Below, piece after piece: positions 10,626 through 23,896 of a stretch of DNA of 64,000 bases. Under the pieces are notes generated by a model, which had not been told where the DNA came from, ran no database searches, and was given only the letters and a program-made list of their open reading frames with translations. The stretch comes from Rhabdophis nuchalis (Eukaryota > Chordata > Lepidosauria > Squamata > Natricidae), in NCBI GenBank assembly GCA_039707465.1, contig CM077646.1, positions 76,098,715 through 76,162,714 of the forward strand, given 5' to 3'. Position 1 is the first letter of the stretch. Every line of letters starts with the position of its first letter. A program made the position numbers and the translations under genes.

Positions 10626-10920
10626 TACACTTTTTCTCAATCAAGAAACACCATGTACATTTTCTTTTTTCATATTCATAATTTTCTCCACAACTTGATG
10701 CAAAATCAAAATCTGGTTTGCACAACAGTTCCCTGGCATAAAGCCAAATTGCACTTGTCCCATTTTGCTCATTGACAAGGAATAAAAGGTGATGTAAAAC
10801 GAAAAACGTGATTTTTCAAATTTCAGCTCATAAATACATGTGTGTGTTTATGAAACTATTATGAATAGAAAGTTTAAAAATCATATTTTTCTTTTTACAT
10901 CGTCTTTTATTCCTTTAAAC

Positions 10921-11055
10921 CAGAGGTCTCCAACCTTTGCAACTTTAAGTCTGAAGGACTTCAGCTCCCAGAATTCTCCAGCCAGCAAAGCTGGCTGGAG
11001 AATTCTGGGAGCTGAAGTCCTTCCGACTTAAAGTTGCAAAGGTTGGAGACCCCTG
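10921..11055. mobile_element. hairpin hAT-like MITE, 135 bp
   Basis: Two 66-bp arms, identical at 64 positions by my count, flank a 3-nt loop (aaa). Ends are cagaggtctcc and ggagacccctg. Flanks ctttaaac and ctttaaat (7/8) form an 8-bp target duplication. Related to 47854-47988 and 59308-59456. Confidence 0.9.
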
Positions 11056-11063
11056 CTTTAAAT

Positions 11064-11520
11064 GGTCCAATTCATGTTTGACAAAGATACGTATGTATGA
11101 TTATTTATTTACTTACTTACTATAATGTAACTTGGCATCTTACATAATAGAACAATGATTACAAAATTAAAAACATAAAATTTTGAGAAAAGTGGTCCAC
11201 CTCAAAATGGTATCACTGTCATAAATTCTCCCCTTATTAGAAGGCTGACTGGTAGCCTCCTTATTGTAGTTTTTCTCAGGATACTTCCTAGCTTTCTCAG
11301 CATTCTTGTATAACATGAAAAAGAAACTGACGCTTGCTGTTTTTCCTGCCCATCTCCCATTTAATGTCTGCTATAATTAAAAGATTCTAAACAAAAGCTA
11401 GTTAGGATAGGGAAACTGAAGTTTTGGGGCACATTCTTGCCCATAGATACTAAATTTCATGCATATCATTTCTGAATTCTGTAGCCCAGATAACTTCTGA
11501 TTGTAATTCATCTTCACAGA
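11064..11520. other. unclassified intron sequence
   Basis: AT-rich; no recognised family. Confidence 0.45.
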
Positions 11521-11675
11521 ATTGAGAACTTAGAAGAGACCACAAGTATCATTGAGCCCAGTCTTCTTTCTTATACAAGGAAACTATCTAAAATATCTGT
11601 GAGAGGTAGCTCTTCTTAAAACTGTCCAAAGTTAGATAACTTACCACTTCTATAGGAAGATTGTTCCTGTTCTGA
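11521..11675 (-). repeat. possible old CR1 3' fragment
   Basis: Weakly resembles the minus-strand CR1 3' region seen clearly at 17611-17905 (for example 'cacttctataggaagattgttcctgttc'-like spacing). Short and diverged. Confidence 0.3.
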
Positions 11676-11689
11676 CCTAGGCTTCCCCA

Positions 11690-12190
11690 GCAGCATGAAG
11701 CCAAGTCCTCATGCCAATAAACCCCTTTTATTTAATTTATAGTGGATTCCTCTCCAGCAAAGTCCTGGCCCACAGTCTTTCAAGATTGCCTTTATCAGGC
11801 TTGGAGAGTGGCCAGGCCAATATCTTTCAGATGCCACAATACTTGAAAAGAATGCAGGAATGAACTAATTGTCTCCTGCCAACACCCCTCCCCTTTCCTT
11901 ATGGGAGGGGCCATTCACCGTTCACCTGTGGCTTTACTCCCAAGTGGACTGTTGCTCCTTGGTTGTTCCCTTCATCTGGTAACTCTGCGCATGCGCACAC
12001 TGGGAACAGGTTCCAGCTGTTCATCGGCCCCACTGATGTCTGACTCTGAAGGCAGCTGATAACTGTCAGATGGCCCTGGCCCCATCTCTGCCTCCAACGC
12101 AGAGCACTCGTCAGAGCCTTCCCCAGACTCCAGGACTGGCCCATGTTCCTCCCCAACCTCCTCACTGTCCAAATCTGCTGCCAGCTGTGC
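11690..12190 (-). mobile_element. LTR-retroelement-like 3' segment
   Basis: The minus strand has an open acidic stretch (12172-11972) with DSEEVGEEHGPVLESGEG and an Arg-rich end VRMRRVTR. Some 300 bp of GC-rich leader then a polyadenylation signal (aataaaag) follow, ending near 11700. A similarly organised but different segment is at 56890-57590. The arrangement suggests the end of an LTR element, but no paired LTRs or duplication are visible. Confidence 0.35.
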
Positions 12191-12207
12191 TAGCCACTGG
12201 TGGGCAA

Positions 12208-12913
<706 letters not shown>

Positions 12914-13777
12914 TCCAGTGTCCACACCAGTGTCATCTAATCCACTTCTGTGTAAAATTCCTTTATAGAGCACTTGGTACTTAGAGGTCAGTGCAATATA
13001 TTTTATCTCAGTATAAGACTGCAATCTTATTCTTCTTTTATTTGGGATGTTTAAAGGTCATTTGAGAGGCAAGGCTTTTTTATTCCTTACCAGCTAAGCT
13101 CAAACATCATCCCACACCATAATGGTTATTTGTTTTTGTTTTAATGCATTTTACACTTTCAGTCATTACAGTTTTCTAAAGTAAGGTTTGTGGTCTGTGG
13201 CCTATTGCAATATACATTCCTAGCCAATTGTGGTTTATTTGATTGTCCGTGGTTAAAATCTGCCTTAGCATAAACATACAAAGCAGATTATAGAAATTGT
13301 GTGATGAAAGGTATGATTGAAAGGTGTGATTACTTGGATTATATGGAAGAACAGAGCGTTAAGCTGTTGATGTATTCTTATGAATTATTTATCTGTCTAA
13401 TATTGCAGTATTTTACATTAAAAGGCTTTCTTGTCTTTAATAACAATTTCAATTTTCTTTTGGTTCCTCTGTGATTGTGATACAGCCCTGGAGATTTACT
13501 CCATATTATTTTTCAGAATATTAGTTCTATTCTGTCTTTTTGAACCTTAACAATATCCTGTTGTCTAGAGGAAGAGCAGAAATTACTTTTTCCAGAGGAA
13601 AAAAGGGAAAAATGAAGTAGAGGGTCAAACTTACCTCAACTAACTAGATATACTGTAGCTTCAGAAATTTTGACTGTGTTGGAGACGGCACCTGATTATA
13701 CTGTCTTGTGATTTGGGACATGGTGTTATTAGTTTTTCTATCACACAGTTAACAGGTCTTATTCAATTTCTCTACAT
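12914..13777. other. unclassified intron sequence
   Basis: AT-rich; nothing recognised. Confidence 0.5.
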
Positions 13778-13848
13778 CAGGGATGTCCAAACTTGGGAAC
13801 TTTAAGACTTGTGGACTTCAACTCCCAGAATTCCCCAGCCAGCTATGC
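13778..13848. mobile_element. one arm of a hairpin hAT-like MITE
   Basis: Reads cagggatgtccaaac through 'ggacttcaactcccagaatt' to ccagccagc and stops at the loop. The second arm is missing; a different hAT-like element starts 8 bp later. Confidence 0.75.
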
Positions 13849-13855
13849 TTTACAG

Positions 13856-13988
13856 CAGGGGTGTCAAACTCATGTTGTCACGGCAGCACCCTGTGATGTA
13901 TCGGAACTCCCCCCCCCTTCGCTAAATTGGGCGTGGGTGTGGCAGTGCGTGACGCACTGACCCAGGGGCCGGGAGTTTGACAGCCCTG
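13856..13988. mobile_element. hAT-like MITE, 133 bp
   Basis: Ends caggggtgtcaaactc and gggagtttgacagccctg form inverted repeats. Flanks ctttacag and ccctatag match at only 5/8. The interior has a C9 run and 'aaattgggcgtgggtgtggc'. Same subfamily as 28678-28811 and 60803. Confidence 0.75.
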
Positions 13989-14261
13989 CCCTATAGAATA
14001 CTTTAAAATATTTTAAATAATAAATAATTTAGATCTAAAAAAGAAGGAGAAAAAAGTTGAAATACAAAATACCTAGGATAAAAAACTTTATCCATCACTT
14101 TATCTACTAAATTCAAAACCTGATTATAATGATCAGGCCTGCAGCTCGCAAGAAATCAGAGGTACGTTCCACTGTCTCCATTGTGTGGTGCTCATTCTCA
14201 TCCTCCTTTTGCCTAGGGTTGGTATATTTGATTATACAATTTCTTTTTAAAAAAACACACC

Positions 14262-14376
14262 TGGATTTTATATTTTTATATTGCCTGCTTTTTTATTGGA
14301 TTGTGGTGTGCTGCTCAGAGTTGCATTTCGAAAGAGGAATGGCTACACAAATTTGATAAGTAAATAAATAAATAAC
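14262..14376 (+). repeat. retroposon 3' tail with AAAT units
   Basis: 'gtggtgtgctgctcagagtt' then 'gataagtaaataaataaata' has the form of a LINE/SINE tail. Confidence 0.35.
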
Positions 14377-14414
14377 TTACTCACAGTAGAAGGTACACAG
14401 ATCTGTCTCGGGGA

Positions 14415-14681
14415 GGCCGTTTTCACCCTCCCCAGGGTCCAGGAAAGCCTCTAGAGCCTGGGGAGGGCAAAAAACGAGCCCAATGGGTCTACTGGAAGTT
14501 CAGAAATGATCCCTTTTATGCTTCCAGAAGGCCTCCAGGGTCCTCCCCAGGCTCCAGAGGCTTTCCTGTGAAAGGCCAAAAATCAGCAGGGTGGTGCGCG
14601 CATGCACGTTGGAGATGACAGCTTGCATGCTGGCTCCACATGCCACCGGTGGCATGCATGTCATAGGTTCACCATCACAGC
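14415..14681. mobile_element. hAT-like MITE fragment
   Basis: GC-rich body with repeated 'cctccccagg' motifs, ending 'gtcataggttcaccatcac', the right end seen at 4846-5161. The left end is not clear. Confidence 0.5.
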
Positions 14682-14694
14682 CTTATAGCATTCT

Positions 14695-14770
14695 GGTCAA
14701 ATGTCTATTTTTGATAACCTCCAGTGATGAAGCACCCTCAACTCTGGAAACCAAGCTACTCCATTGACTA
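14695..14770 (-). repeat. CR1 3' fragment
   Basis: 'aacctccagtgatgaagcac' and 'ccattgactaattgttc' match the minus-strand CR1 pattern at 17611 and 29775. Confidence 0.55.
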
Positions 14771-14959
14771 ATTGTTCTTGGTCATTTAATTGGTAGCATT
14801 AAGTTCCCTATTGGTGCTGGCTGAGAAAGGATTAATTGTATCCTCCAAGGGTGATAGATAGAACAATGCAGCTGTTTCAGTTTCAGTGTCTGGATAGGAA
14901 TATAATTGAATTTCCAGTCAATACCACTGAGGGCAAATCAGGCGAGGGGGTAAGGTTTT

Positions 14960-15076
14960 TTAAATAGTTTTTTATTATATGATGGATTTTAAAAATGTTT
15001 GTAAACCTCTTGGAGTCACCTATCTATGGGTTGGACGACTATATATATTTGTTTAATAAATAAATAATAATAACCT
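14960..15076 (+). repeat. retroposon 3' tail
   Basis: 'aacctcttggagtcacctat' followed by AATAAATAAATA. Confidence 0.35.
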
Positions 15077-15561
15077 CTAAGAGTGAGAACCTTTTGTGTG
15101 AGCAAGCATGTAGTAAAAATATTTGGAGAAAGGAGGAGAGGAATAGATGAACTCATAGTAGCAGAGGTATGAGGTGGGCTTAGAATGAGGTCAACAAATA
15201 ATATTTTATCTTGATATACAGTACATAGAGACAGATTTCACACCTCATACCTACGCCACAATGAGCTCATATTACAATAGGATGTACCCTTCTACTACTA
15301 TTTTTCTGCTGTTAATAACAAACTTTGAAGCACTTTGGATACTTAACTGTAGAAACAGATTACTCAAACAAGTTAATTAGATTGTTCAGAGTGAATTTAT
15401 TTCCCAGATTGGAATCACAAAGTGTGAAGACCCTCATTTGCTAACTTTCTGTATTAAGCTATGCTACATAACAGAACTGTGTTCTGCTTTAATGCGAAGG
15501 GGAGTCATGATTCCGTTTTGTCACTGGGAAAAAACCCCATCACTCCAGATTTTTGCTAAAT

Positions 15562-15838
15562 CAGGGGTGTCAGCCTGTGCATCAGGCCACATCAGGATTG
15601 TGTTAGATCTGGGGGGGGAGGGGTCGAGGAGGCGTGGCTGGAATGGGTATGGCCAGCTTGATGTCACTCGTGTCTGGGGTCCTGTTTTTGGCCATGATGA
15701 CCTCCTGCAGCCCTCCCGGGCTCCATTTTCCCTGGCAGAGGGCTGCAGGAAGCAGTCACGATAAAAAATGGAGCCTGGTAAGGCAGTGTGTAGCCCTCTC
15801 AAGCTCTGCTTTCAGTAGCAGAGGCACCATGGGACGGT
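15562..15838. mobile_element. long-form hAT-like MITE, right end lost
   Basis: Starts caggggtgtcagcctgtg and shares most of its body with the intact copy at 48280-48579. It stops before the right terminal repeat, near a TTTA run. Confidence 0.6.
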
Positions 15839-17404
15839 TATTTATTTATTTATAAATTACTAGTACGATATCTAAAAAAATATGAAAGGCAGTTCCCTTT
15901 AGCCATTATGTTTTGTCTTTCACTCCTTTGTATCCTCCATAAACTTTTTCTAGAACTTTAAGGGGTTCCTTTTGAAAATTTTGGGAAGCATTGTAAGAAG
16001 CTCTTACGTTCTGTAAAGAAATGTTTTTAGCTTTTGTATATTCCAGTGACCTTTTGAAATAAAAAGATTCATAATTAAAACAAAAACAGCATTGCAACTT
16101 TTAAAAAAGCCTACCCCCCCAATGTCTGTTCAGAAATGCTTTAGTTGTTAGGATTTGGGAAATATTAGTCGGGATGGTAATTTTGAATTAATGTCTGCAT
16201 GTTCTTATTAAGAATGACATGCTGTGTAATGAACAGCACAAGGGACGCATAAATTTAGGATGAATTGTCCTATGAAGATGGCCAAGTGATGAAGGAATAA
16301 GATTTGATTTGCCTTCAGCTGAGTAGTATTGGTTAGTTCTCTTACTATTTTCTTAGATTTGTCTCTTTTGTTTACAGCAAGGTGGTTTTATTGAACCAGA
16401 ATGCTTTGTCAAGATAATATTTTAAGTGGGGAAAAAAGGTCCATGGCAAACTAGAATGCCAATTCTATATTTGTATTCCTTGCTAATAATACTCTTATTA
16501 CACTTCTATTCATTTCTTTTTCTCCACTGCTACATCATGATAAAAACCTGAGGCATTCATATAAAGCATATACTTGCCGATGAAAATACCGGTACAACCA
16601 AAATTTATCTTTGCTATTTGTGTATCCTTCCATAACAAATGTGAAACTTAAGCAAGAGGATTATTTTTTATCAGTCAAACTGGTAAACAAGCCTATCCTA
16701 AGCAACACATTGATCAGAATACCTTAGTTTACAAATCTTAAACACAAATGGACAGAGAATTTTATTTTAGGAAGAATTGCATTTGTGTTTTTTCCTTTTG
16801 GAGAAAATTTAGCTCTGCGGCTGCTAAGAGTTGACACCAACTTGAAGGCACATAATCATCATTAGCAATTCAGAGACAAAATGAGTGACATCGAATGATA
16901 TTTGTTGTTAGGTAGAAAATAATAATTATTCATTAACTGCATGACCTTATTGTGTTAATGCAAGCTGAAAACAGAGGTTGGCTGAGTCTTGGTAGGAGAC
17001 ATCTGTTTCTCTCTATCAGAGAACACAGGGAACAATTCATTTCTGGAGATCTGGCATTGAAAGGAAGCCTTGTCTACTGCACAGCTCTTCATTGGAGAAT
17101 CTGCACACTGGATAAACTAGTAAGATTGGTAGTTTACTTGTTCTGTCCTCCTCAGTAGCCCTTCTAGCTTCGCTTGAACCTTGTCCTTCTTGAGAGAGAA
17201 AAATGGGCTGTGAACAACATCAGCTTTTAGGTCATCAGTTTCCAAGGGGGTAGTTGTGTTATTCATGGCAGCAAAAAGATGAGCAGATCTTAAAGATACT
17301 GTAAGTCATGATTTTGATGTAATTGAAACGAATCAGATCTGACATCTATAATTAGGCAATGGAAGCCAATTACATTATCTCCTCATTCTAATTAACTAAT
17401 TAAT
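15839..17404. other. unclassified intron sequence
   Basis: Mostly unique-looking. One short SINE/LINE tail-like piece lies at 16815-16866 (gttgacaccaacttgaaggc then ataatcatcat). No gene signal. Confidence 0.45.
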
Positions 17405-17475
17405 TATTTTTTATGCTGCCTACTCCCCTCTGAGGTGACCCTGAGAAGTTTACAGATTATAAAATAAATAGAACA
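17405..17475 (-). repeat. LINE 3' tail remnant
   Basis: 'atgctgcctactcccctctg' with 'gaccctgagaag' is a reverse-oriented tail like those of the L2 group. Confidence 0.35.
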
Positions 17476-17610
17476 ATTATTAAAATATATTAAAATATGA
17501 AATCTACCCAGATTAACATTATACTAAAACCAGAAGTAGTTGTACCATTGATAAGGCAATTTATTGTTGTTTTATATCATTTCCATTTCTCACATGCATT
17601 CCAAGCAATA

Positions 17611-17905
17611 AAATAGAATAGAATAGAAAATTAGAGTTGGAAGGAATCTTGGAGGTCTTCTAGTCCAACCCACTGCCTAGACAGGAAACCTACATTACTT
17701 CAGACAAATGGTTATCCAACGTCTTCTTAAAGACCTCCAGTGTCAAAGCATTTACAACTTCAGGAGGCAAGTTGTTCCACTGATTAATTGTTCTAACTGT
17801 CAGGAAATTTCTCCTTAGTTCTAAGTTGCTTCTCTCCTTGATTAGTTCCCACCCATTGCTTCTTGTCCTGCCCTTGGGTTCTTTGTAGAATAGCTTAACT
17901 TTTTC
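17611..17905 (-). mobile_element. CR1 LINE 3' end
   Basis: Starts with AATAG units and 'ttagagttggaaggaatctt', continues 'ggtcttctagtccaacccac' and ends within a coding part. This is the reverse of a typical amniote CR1 3' end. Confidence 0.85.
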
Positions 17906-19910
17906 TTCTTATGGAACAGGAATTCTTTCTGGAACCATAGCCTATTGTCAGATGTTTTATAGAAGATTGGACAAATCTGATAAGTGGATGATAGTTATGC
18001 TTGTAGAAAATGTTTAAGTTGCCTTGACTCTCATACCCCAGTGGTGAAGCCCATCACATTCACTGGGTTCCCCAACCCTCTGTGCACCATAAGTATGGGA
18101 AATAGGGATGTGGAGGCAATGCAATTTTCTTTCACAAAGCTTCTAAGTACATTATACCAAATGCTATAAATCTTGATGTTCAAGAGTGTATTATTGTGAT
18201 TGCTTGCAATATATTACACTGCAGTGTAACATATATACAGTACTGAAATATAGTTCCTAAGAGCTTATGAAGAATTGGCCCAGGAATATCTAGTGTTAAT
18301 ATATCAGTTTTAAAGTAGTTTTGTTATATGGACCTAATTTTAAAACAATGGAGGTTTATAAGATTCATAGTTGTGTTTTAATTTTATTTTTAACTTAGTG
18401 GTATTTTAGTTTAGAAGTACCTGATGATTAAATGACCTAATATGAATTAAACATAACCAAAATCATTGAAGAATTCTAGTCTTTTTGAATGAGTTTTTTC
18501 TTCTATGTATGGATGTGACAACAATAAATTAAGTAACTTTTAACTTGGAATGGCTGCAGCCAACCTATGTAGAGAAGAATCAGATGATAATTAACATACT
18601 GGATATAGGGTCAATGGGAAGAAATGATGCAAATATTTAGTAAGAAACAGAATTTCTGTTATTCAGATAGATGGTTTATTATTTTATTTTGAAGTGGGTT
18701 ATTAATTGTCCTAGGCTATTTGTATAATCACTTTCTTTAGTGTCTAGATCCAGAGGTTTATGCCCATGGCATGCATGGAATCCTTTGGTCATCTCAAAGG
18801 AAGAAGCTAATCTTTACATGGAAAGGGAGAGAGATACTGATCAAAAGTTTCTGTTTCAGTTGTATGCCTAGAACACATGGCCAGTTAATTCTCGATCCTG
18901 ATTCTAGTCATAATAATTTTCTGAATTTTTTATGCAGGAATCTTTGCAGGAAGATACACGGGGAGGGAAGAAATATGGGGTAAAAACAACTAAGTTACTG
19001 TTAACATTTGCTTTTAGAAGCGTAGACTCCAGACACGAGGAGAGGAAGCATGGAGTACTTAGTCACTTCTGTACAAATGTTGAAGACAAGCTAGAATTAG
19101 ACCTAACACTTACCTCAACACTTTTAAGAACAGATTTATTTTCAGTAACAACACAAAATACATTAGGAAAATAAGTGTGTTAGTTGCAGAGCATTAAATG
19201 ATTTGTAGGCTGGTGTTGAAATTAGTCAACACCAACATTGGGTAAGTGATATGTCAGGAAAACATTTTAGGCTGGTAAGCAGGTGGTATCAACAATCATG
19301 AGAGCCAGTCTTTTTGCATTTCACACCTGAAATACATCAGTCAGATTTGGATTCCAGATTTGTATTCTTTAATTTGTTTTCTTTCTTTAGTTTAAGAAAT
19401 CTGGAAATACTAGATTCTTAATGATGACTGTTGAAGGAGGCATTGCACTGCACTTGAACCCTGCAATTTATGGAGTGTCGTTCCTTGATTGTTAGCAATG
19501 AGCAATCCCTGTAAGCACATCAGGTTCTTTGCAAAATGATTGATGTAATGTGTATACTCACAAAGACAATCCAGGAAACACTGAAAAGAAGAAGTAATTT
19601 CTGTGCAAAAAGACCCATTAAACAAAGGTGGAAAATATCACTCAATCACATTGTATGTTTAGAAAAAGTCCTCCAGACCTCTAGATTTGCTTCAGAGAGA
19701 GAAAGACAAGAGCTATGCCAAATCAGTCCATTGGCCATTTAGCCAAACCTTCTATACTTCACAGAGGCCAATTGGATACATACAAGATACTTTGGGCTGC
19801 ACTCGATGCTTATAGTCCTCTTGCATTATCACTTTGCAGCAATAAATATTTAAGACATGCTGATTATGATTCAGGGGACAGAAAACTTACATCGTAATTG
19901 TAGCCATTGA
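17906..19910. other. unclassified intron sequence
   Basis: About 2 kb of AT-rich sequence without recognised repeats. Short open frames here look random. Confidence 0.5.
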
Positions 19911-20448
19911 TAATGCTGCACTGGCTTCCTGTGGTCTTTCGGGTGCGCTTCAAGGTTCTGATGACCATCTTTAAATCGCTCCATGGCTCGGGGCCTAGTT
20001 ACAGCGTGACCGTCTCCTGCCCCATACATCCCTACATCCCTACGGCCGATCCGCTCCCACAGAGAGGGCCTTCTCAGGGTGCCGTCGGCCGGGCAATGCC
20101 GTCTGGCGACACCCAGGGGAAGAGCCTTCTCTGTGGCAGGCCCTGCCCTTTGGAACGACCTCCCTCCTGAACTTCGTACCATCTCAGACCTCCGCCTCTT
20201 CCGCCAGTGTCTAAAGACACATCTTTTTCAGCAAGCCGGCCTAGCCTAACCTCCTGCTGGGGCTATTTTAGATAGTTTTAAATTGGGGTTTTAATTTGGT
20301 TTTAGCATAGGATTGTTTAATTTAATATGCTTTTAAATTTTATATATTTTGTTTTATATGTTTTAAATTCTTGTGCGCCGCCCTGGGTCCCTTGTGGAGA
20401 AGGGCGGGATATAAATCGAATAAAAATAAAAATAAAAAAATAAAAAAA
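19911..20448 (+). mobile_element. 5'-truncated L2-type LINE, frameshifted
   Basis: Begins at HWLPVVFRVRFKVL and reads FKSLHGSGPSYS. The frame is then lost near 20000, where the 12208 copy reads on without a break. The nucleotide match continues to 'ctttggaacgacctccctcc' and the 3' UTR ending 'gggatataaatcgaataaaa'. Confidence 0.85.
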
Positions 20449-21255
20449 TTAATTGTAGCCTGATCTTTCATGCACTAATTCAATCTCTTAAAACTTTTTT
20501 TTGATCTCTTTCCATTACCACAACTGCTGACAGTGAACTCTATGTATAATTTAGCCTATGGAGAACACAGCATCTTTTAAAGATAAGAATAGATGGAAAA
20601 TCCAGTCATAGTAAGTCTGTTTTGGAGGAAGCATCTGGAAGCTCCTAATAATCCTTTTTTGATTTTACCACATTGAACAATTGGCTTCCCTCAGCAAGTA
20701 TATCATTTGTCTTCTTAGTCGTAACACTTGATTATTTACCTACAGATATGACTGTCAATATCTATGTAGGTGGGCCATTATCCCAACATTTTCCCAATAT
20801 GAGCATTTTTCCCTTATTCCTGTTTTATGTTCCCAAGTTTTTAACCTGTTGCCAGGCCATGAGATCACTTTTCTTCTTTCCTAGAAGCTGAATTTGTTTA
20901 CAAGATTTTGGTGAGGAATAAAGAAGAGCTAATTTTGCTTGTACCACCTATTCATGTTCTTAGGGATTGTTCCTGGAGCAGATCCTTATTCCCAGTATTC
21001 TTTAAAAATTGTAACAATCAAAAAATTGCATGACTTAAAAAAAATAGTTTCTAGAGTTAGTTCTTCCTGTATCAATATCTTACATAGCAAGTTATTAAAC
21101 ATGGAAATATTTTTATAACTAGAATTGAATACTTTCACTGTCATAAATTGATTTACTTTCAGACAGTGCATTAAAAGAATCTAGAAAAACAGGTAAATTA
21201 GCATAATTAATGCATTCAATCCTATTTTGTTTTTCAGACTGTCAGCTGCATGTGA
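20449..21255. other. unclassified intron sequence
   Basis: No recognised family. Confidence 0.5.
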
Positions 21256-22352
21256 AATCAGGTAATATATTTGATGCTTTGCAAACATGATGGGAGAAAA
21301 ATGCTGTGGATATACTATATTTAGACTTTAGTGACAAAGTAGACCATAGCCTACTTCTTAGCAAGATGGGACAGTGTGGGATAGACTAACCGACCACCAG
21401 ATGGATTTGTGATTGGCTGACCAACCACACTCAGCATGTGGTCCTGAATGGGCTACATCTATATGGTGGGGAGCATGGTGGAGTACCTCACAGCTCTGTC
21501 TTAGGCCCAGTGCTCTTCAATATCTTCATAAATGATCAAGATGAAAGAGCACTCATCAAGTTTGCTGGAGGAAATTGATAACATTTTGGAACATAGACTC
21601 ATGATTCAGAAGGATCTTGACAGACTTGAGCATTGGGCCCTGTCCAACAAGATGCAATTCGGTGGTAAGAAAAGTAACGTTAGGCAGGAAAAAACAGATG
21701 AACAGGTAAGAATAGGCAGTACTTGGCTCAACAGCAATGCCTGTGAGGGAGATGTAGGTAATCTGGTGGATCAACTTTTAAATATGAATCGGCAATATGA
21801 ATCAGCTGCCAAAAAGTCAACACAGCTCTAGGCTGATTCAGCAGAGGGATAGCATCAAGATCATGGGAAGTGATAGCAGTTCTGGTCACTATGATACAAA
21901 AGAGATGCTAAGACCCTAAAAAGAGTGCAGAGAACAGCAACAAAGATGATATGAGGTCTGGAGACTAAACTGTATGATGAATGGGTAAGGGAACTAGGTA
22001 TGTTTAGCTTAAAAAGGGAAAGACTAAGAGACTATGATAGCTGTCTTCTAATACTTGAAGGGCTATCACAAGGAAGAGGGGGGGGGACAATTTATTCTCC
22101 ATAGCACCTGAGGACGGTGCAAAAAGCAGTAATTGGAAGCTCATCAGAAGAAGATCCAAATTGGAACTAAGGAGCGATTTCCTGACAGTGAAAATAATTA
22201 ACCAGTGGAACAGCTGGAATTATGGGTACACCATCATTGAAAGTTTTCAAGAAAAGATTGGACAGCCACTTGCCTGGATTATATATGGATTGCTTCCTTA
22301 GGCAGGGGGTTGGCTAAAAGACCTTAAAGTTCCCTTCCAGCCCTGTGATTCT
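21256..22352 (+). mobile_element. CR1 LINE, decayed RT C-terminal half and 3' end
   Basis: Reads DHSLLLSKM, DWLTNHTQHVVLNG and SVLGPVLFNIFINDQDE, then LDRLEHWALSNKMQF and later ELGMFSLKRERLRDYD and FLTVKIINQWNSWN. It ends 'aagttcccttccagccctgt'. The order and motifs are those of the CR1 reverse transcriptase. Several stops and shifts and loss of the catalytic FADD region make it inactive. Confidence 0.85.
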
Positions 22353-22604
22353 GTCTCAAGGCAGCACAACTTACCTCTTCATCTTTCTGCCCAATAGGCA
22401 ATAGAGATAAAGCACTGAACCATCCAAATGGAAGTGGAAATGGACTAGCACCCTCCAAAGTCCCTTCCAGCTTTATAAATTCTGATTCTAAAATCAGTTA
22501 TTTTAAGGAATATCATTAGCTATTTTGAATACAAGGTTTATATTTTAATAAATCAGTAAGTCCAAGCAAAGAGAGAAAGCGAACTGGCTCAAAATAATCT
22601 TAGA
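22353..22604. other. unclassified intron sequence
   Basis: Nothing recognised. Confidence 0.45.
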
Positions 22605-22695
22605 CACCCTTTGTGTCTGAGGCAGAAGTAGGGTAGAATATCTAGCTTGGTGCCTGGTGCCTTTAACTACTACACCAAATGGGTTCTCTTTGATT
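22605..22695 (-). mobile_element. tRNA-derived SINE head remnant
   Basis: Reverse complement has 'ttggtgtagtagttaaaggc', the A-box region of the SINE at 41388 and 48053. Confidence 0.5.
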
Positions 22696-22784
22696 TTATG
22701 CTTCAATTAAGATGGCAAAAAGAAGCTTCATAATTGGAAAGCTATATTTCATTGGTGTGGGATATAGGAATCCTTATTCACCAC

Positions 22785-23300
22785 TACAACAGAGATTCCA
22801 TTTTAACAGTTTCTTAAAATGTGCAACTGTTTTGACATAGGTAATCAAACAAAGAGTAATGTTGTTGAAATATACCCTTGAGTGTTCTTTACACAAGAAA
22901 ATCCAATTTAAATTGTCAAAGGTCTTCTGTGCATCTAAGAATAGCAATACTATTTGTTTTTCATTGTGAGGTTCCATTCTCCAGAATATCCAAAATATTT
23001 CTAATATTATCTTGTAATTGCTTTTTTAGGTGAAAGCCTACATTGATCTTCATGAATAAAATTCATGTTAAATTATTTTCAATCTTTTAGTCAAAATTAT
23101 CATAAAAAATGTATAGACATTACATTCAGTGAAGACATTGGATAATAATTTCTTGTTAAAGTCTTGGTCCTCTTAGGTATTAAGGCTATTTTAGCTGTTT
23201 TCTAGCTACCACAGATCTTCCATTCTGTAAAATAATATCATTGTTTGTTATAAAGATTGTAAAAGTTCATCCTCAAAACAGGCTATTTTAACCAGGTTGC
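22785..23300 (-). mobile_element. L1-type LINE ORF2 fragment
   Basis: The minus strand reads IPKRTKTLTRNYYPMS, then LKII, FYS, and EKQIVLLFLDAQKTFDNLNW, the L1 motif order (a 'yRPIs' block followed by 'DAeKAFD'). The frame is broken by stops. The boundary at the high-coordinate side is vague. Confidence 0.6.
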
Positions 23301-23650
23301 TTACCTGTTTGGTCTTTAAAATAGCTTCACACACTTTCCTTATTGTCATAGATCCATTCAAAATCTGTCTCTGATTCTCTGTAGTCCTTAGTAAATTCTA
23401 TTTATGTTAATATTCATCGGCTTTTTATGAAGAAATTTCTTGACCTTCATATAAAGTAATAGCAATGAAACTCTTTTCACATATTTATATTATCTGTTAC
23501 CACAGTATATTTTTGGAACTTTAATACTTTTTCTTTTCACAACTTATATGCCAATCATTTCTATGTTTTATTTGAAAATTCAAAATTTCTTTGCTTTGCA
23601 TAATTTATCTTTATTTCCATCTCTCTCACTGTTAACGTTTGAGTTTGAGT
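23301..23650. other. AT-rich, perhaps more decayed L1
   Basis: No clear frame; may extend the L1 fragment. Confidence 0.3.
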
Positions 23651-23830
23651 TTTATTGGTTTTTGATACCGCCCTACTCCCGAAGGACTCAGGGCGGTGTA
23701 CAGCCAGAATAAAAACAAATATATAATAGTTTTTTAAAAAAAAGCTTTTAAAAGACATATTAAACTTTGGCTGAAACGTGGAAAAAAAACCCAAACTAAC
23801 CCTAATTAAAATTAATAAAAATTTGAATTT
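23651..23830 (-). repeat. L2 LINE 3' UTR tail
   Basis: 'gataccgccctactcccgaa' and 'ctcagggcggtgtacagcc' are the reverse of the L2 tail at 27080-27130. Confidence 0.65.
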
Positions 23831-23896
23831 AAAAATCATGTTTTATGCCAGCCCGGCTGGCATGGATAGTTGCTTTTGGATGTGCTGATATTTCCT

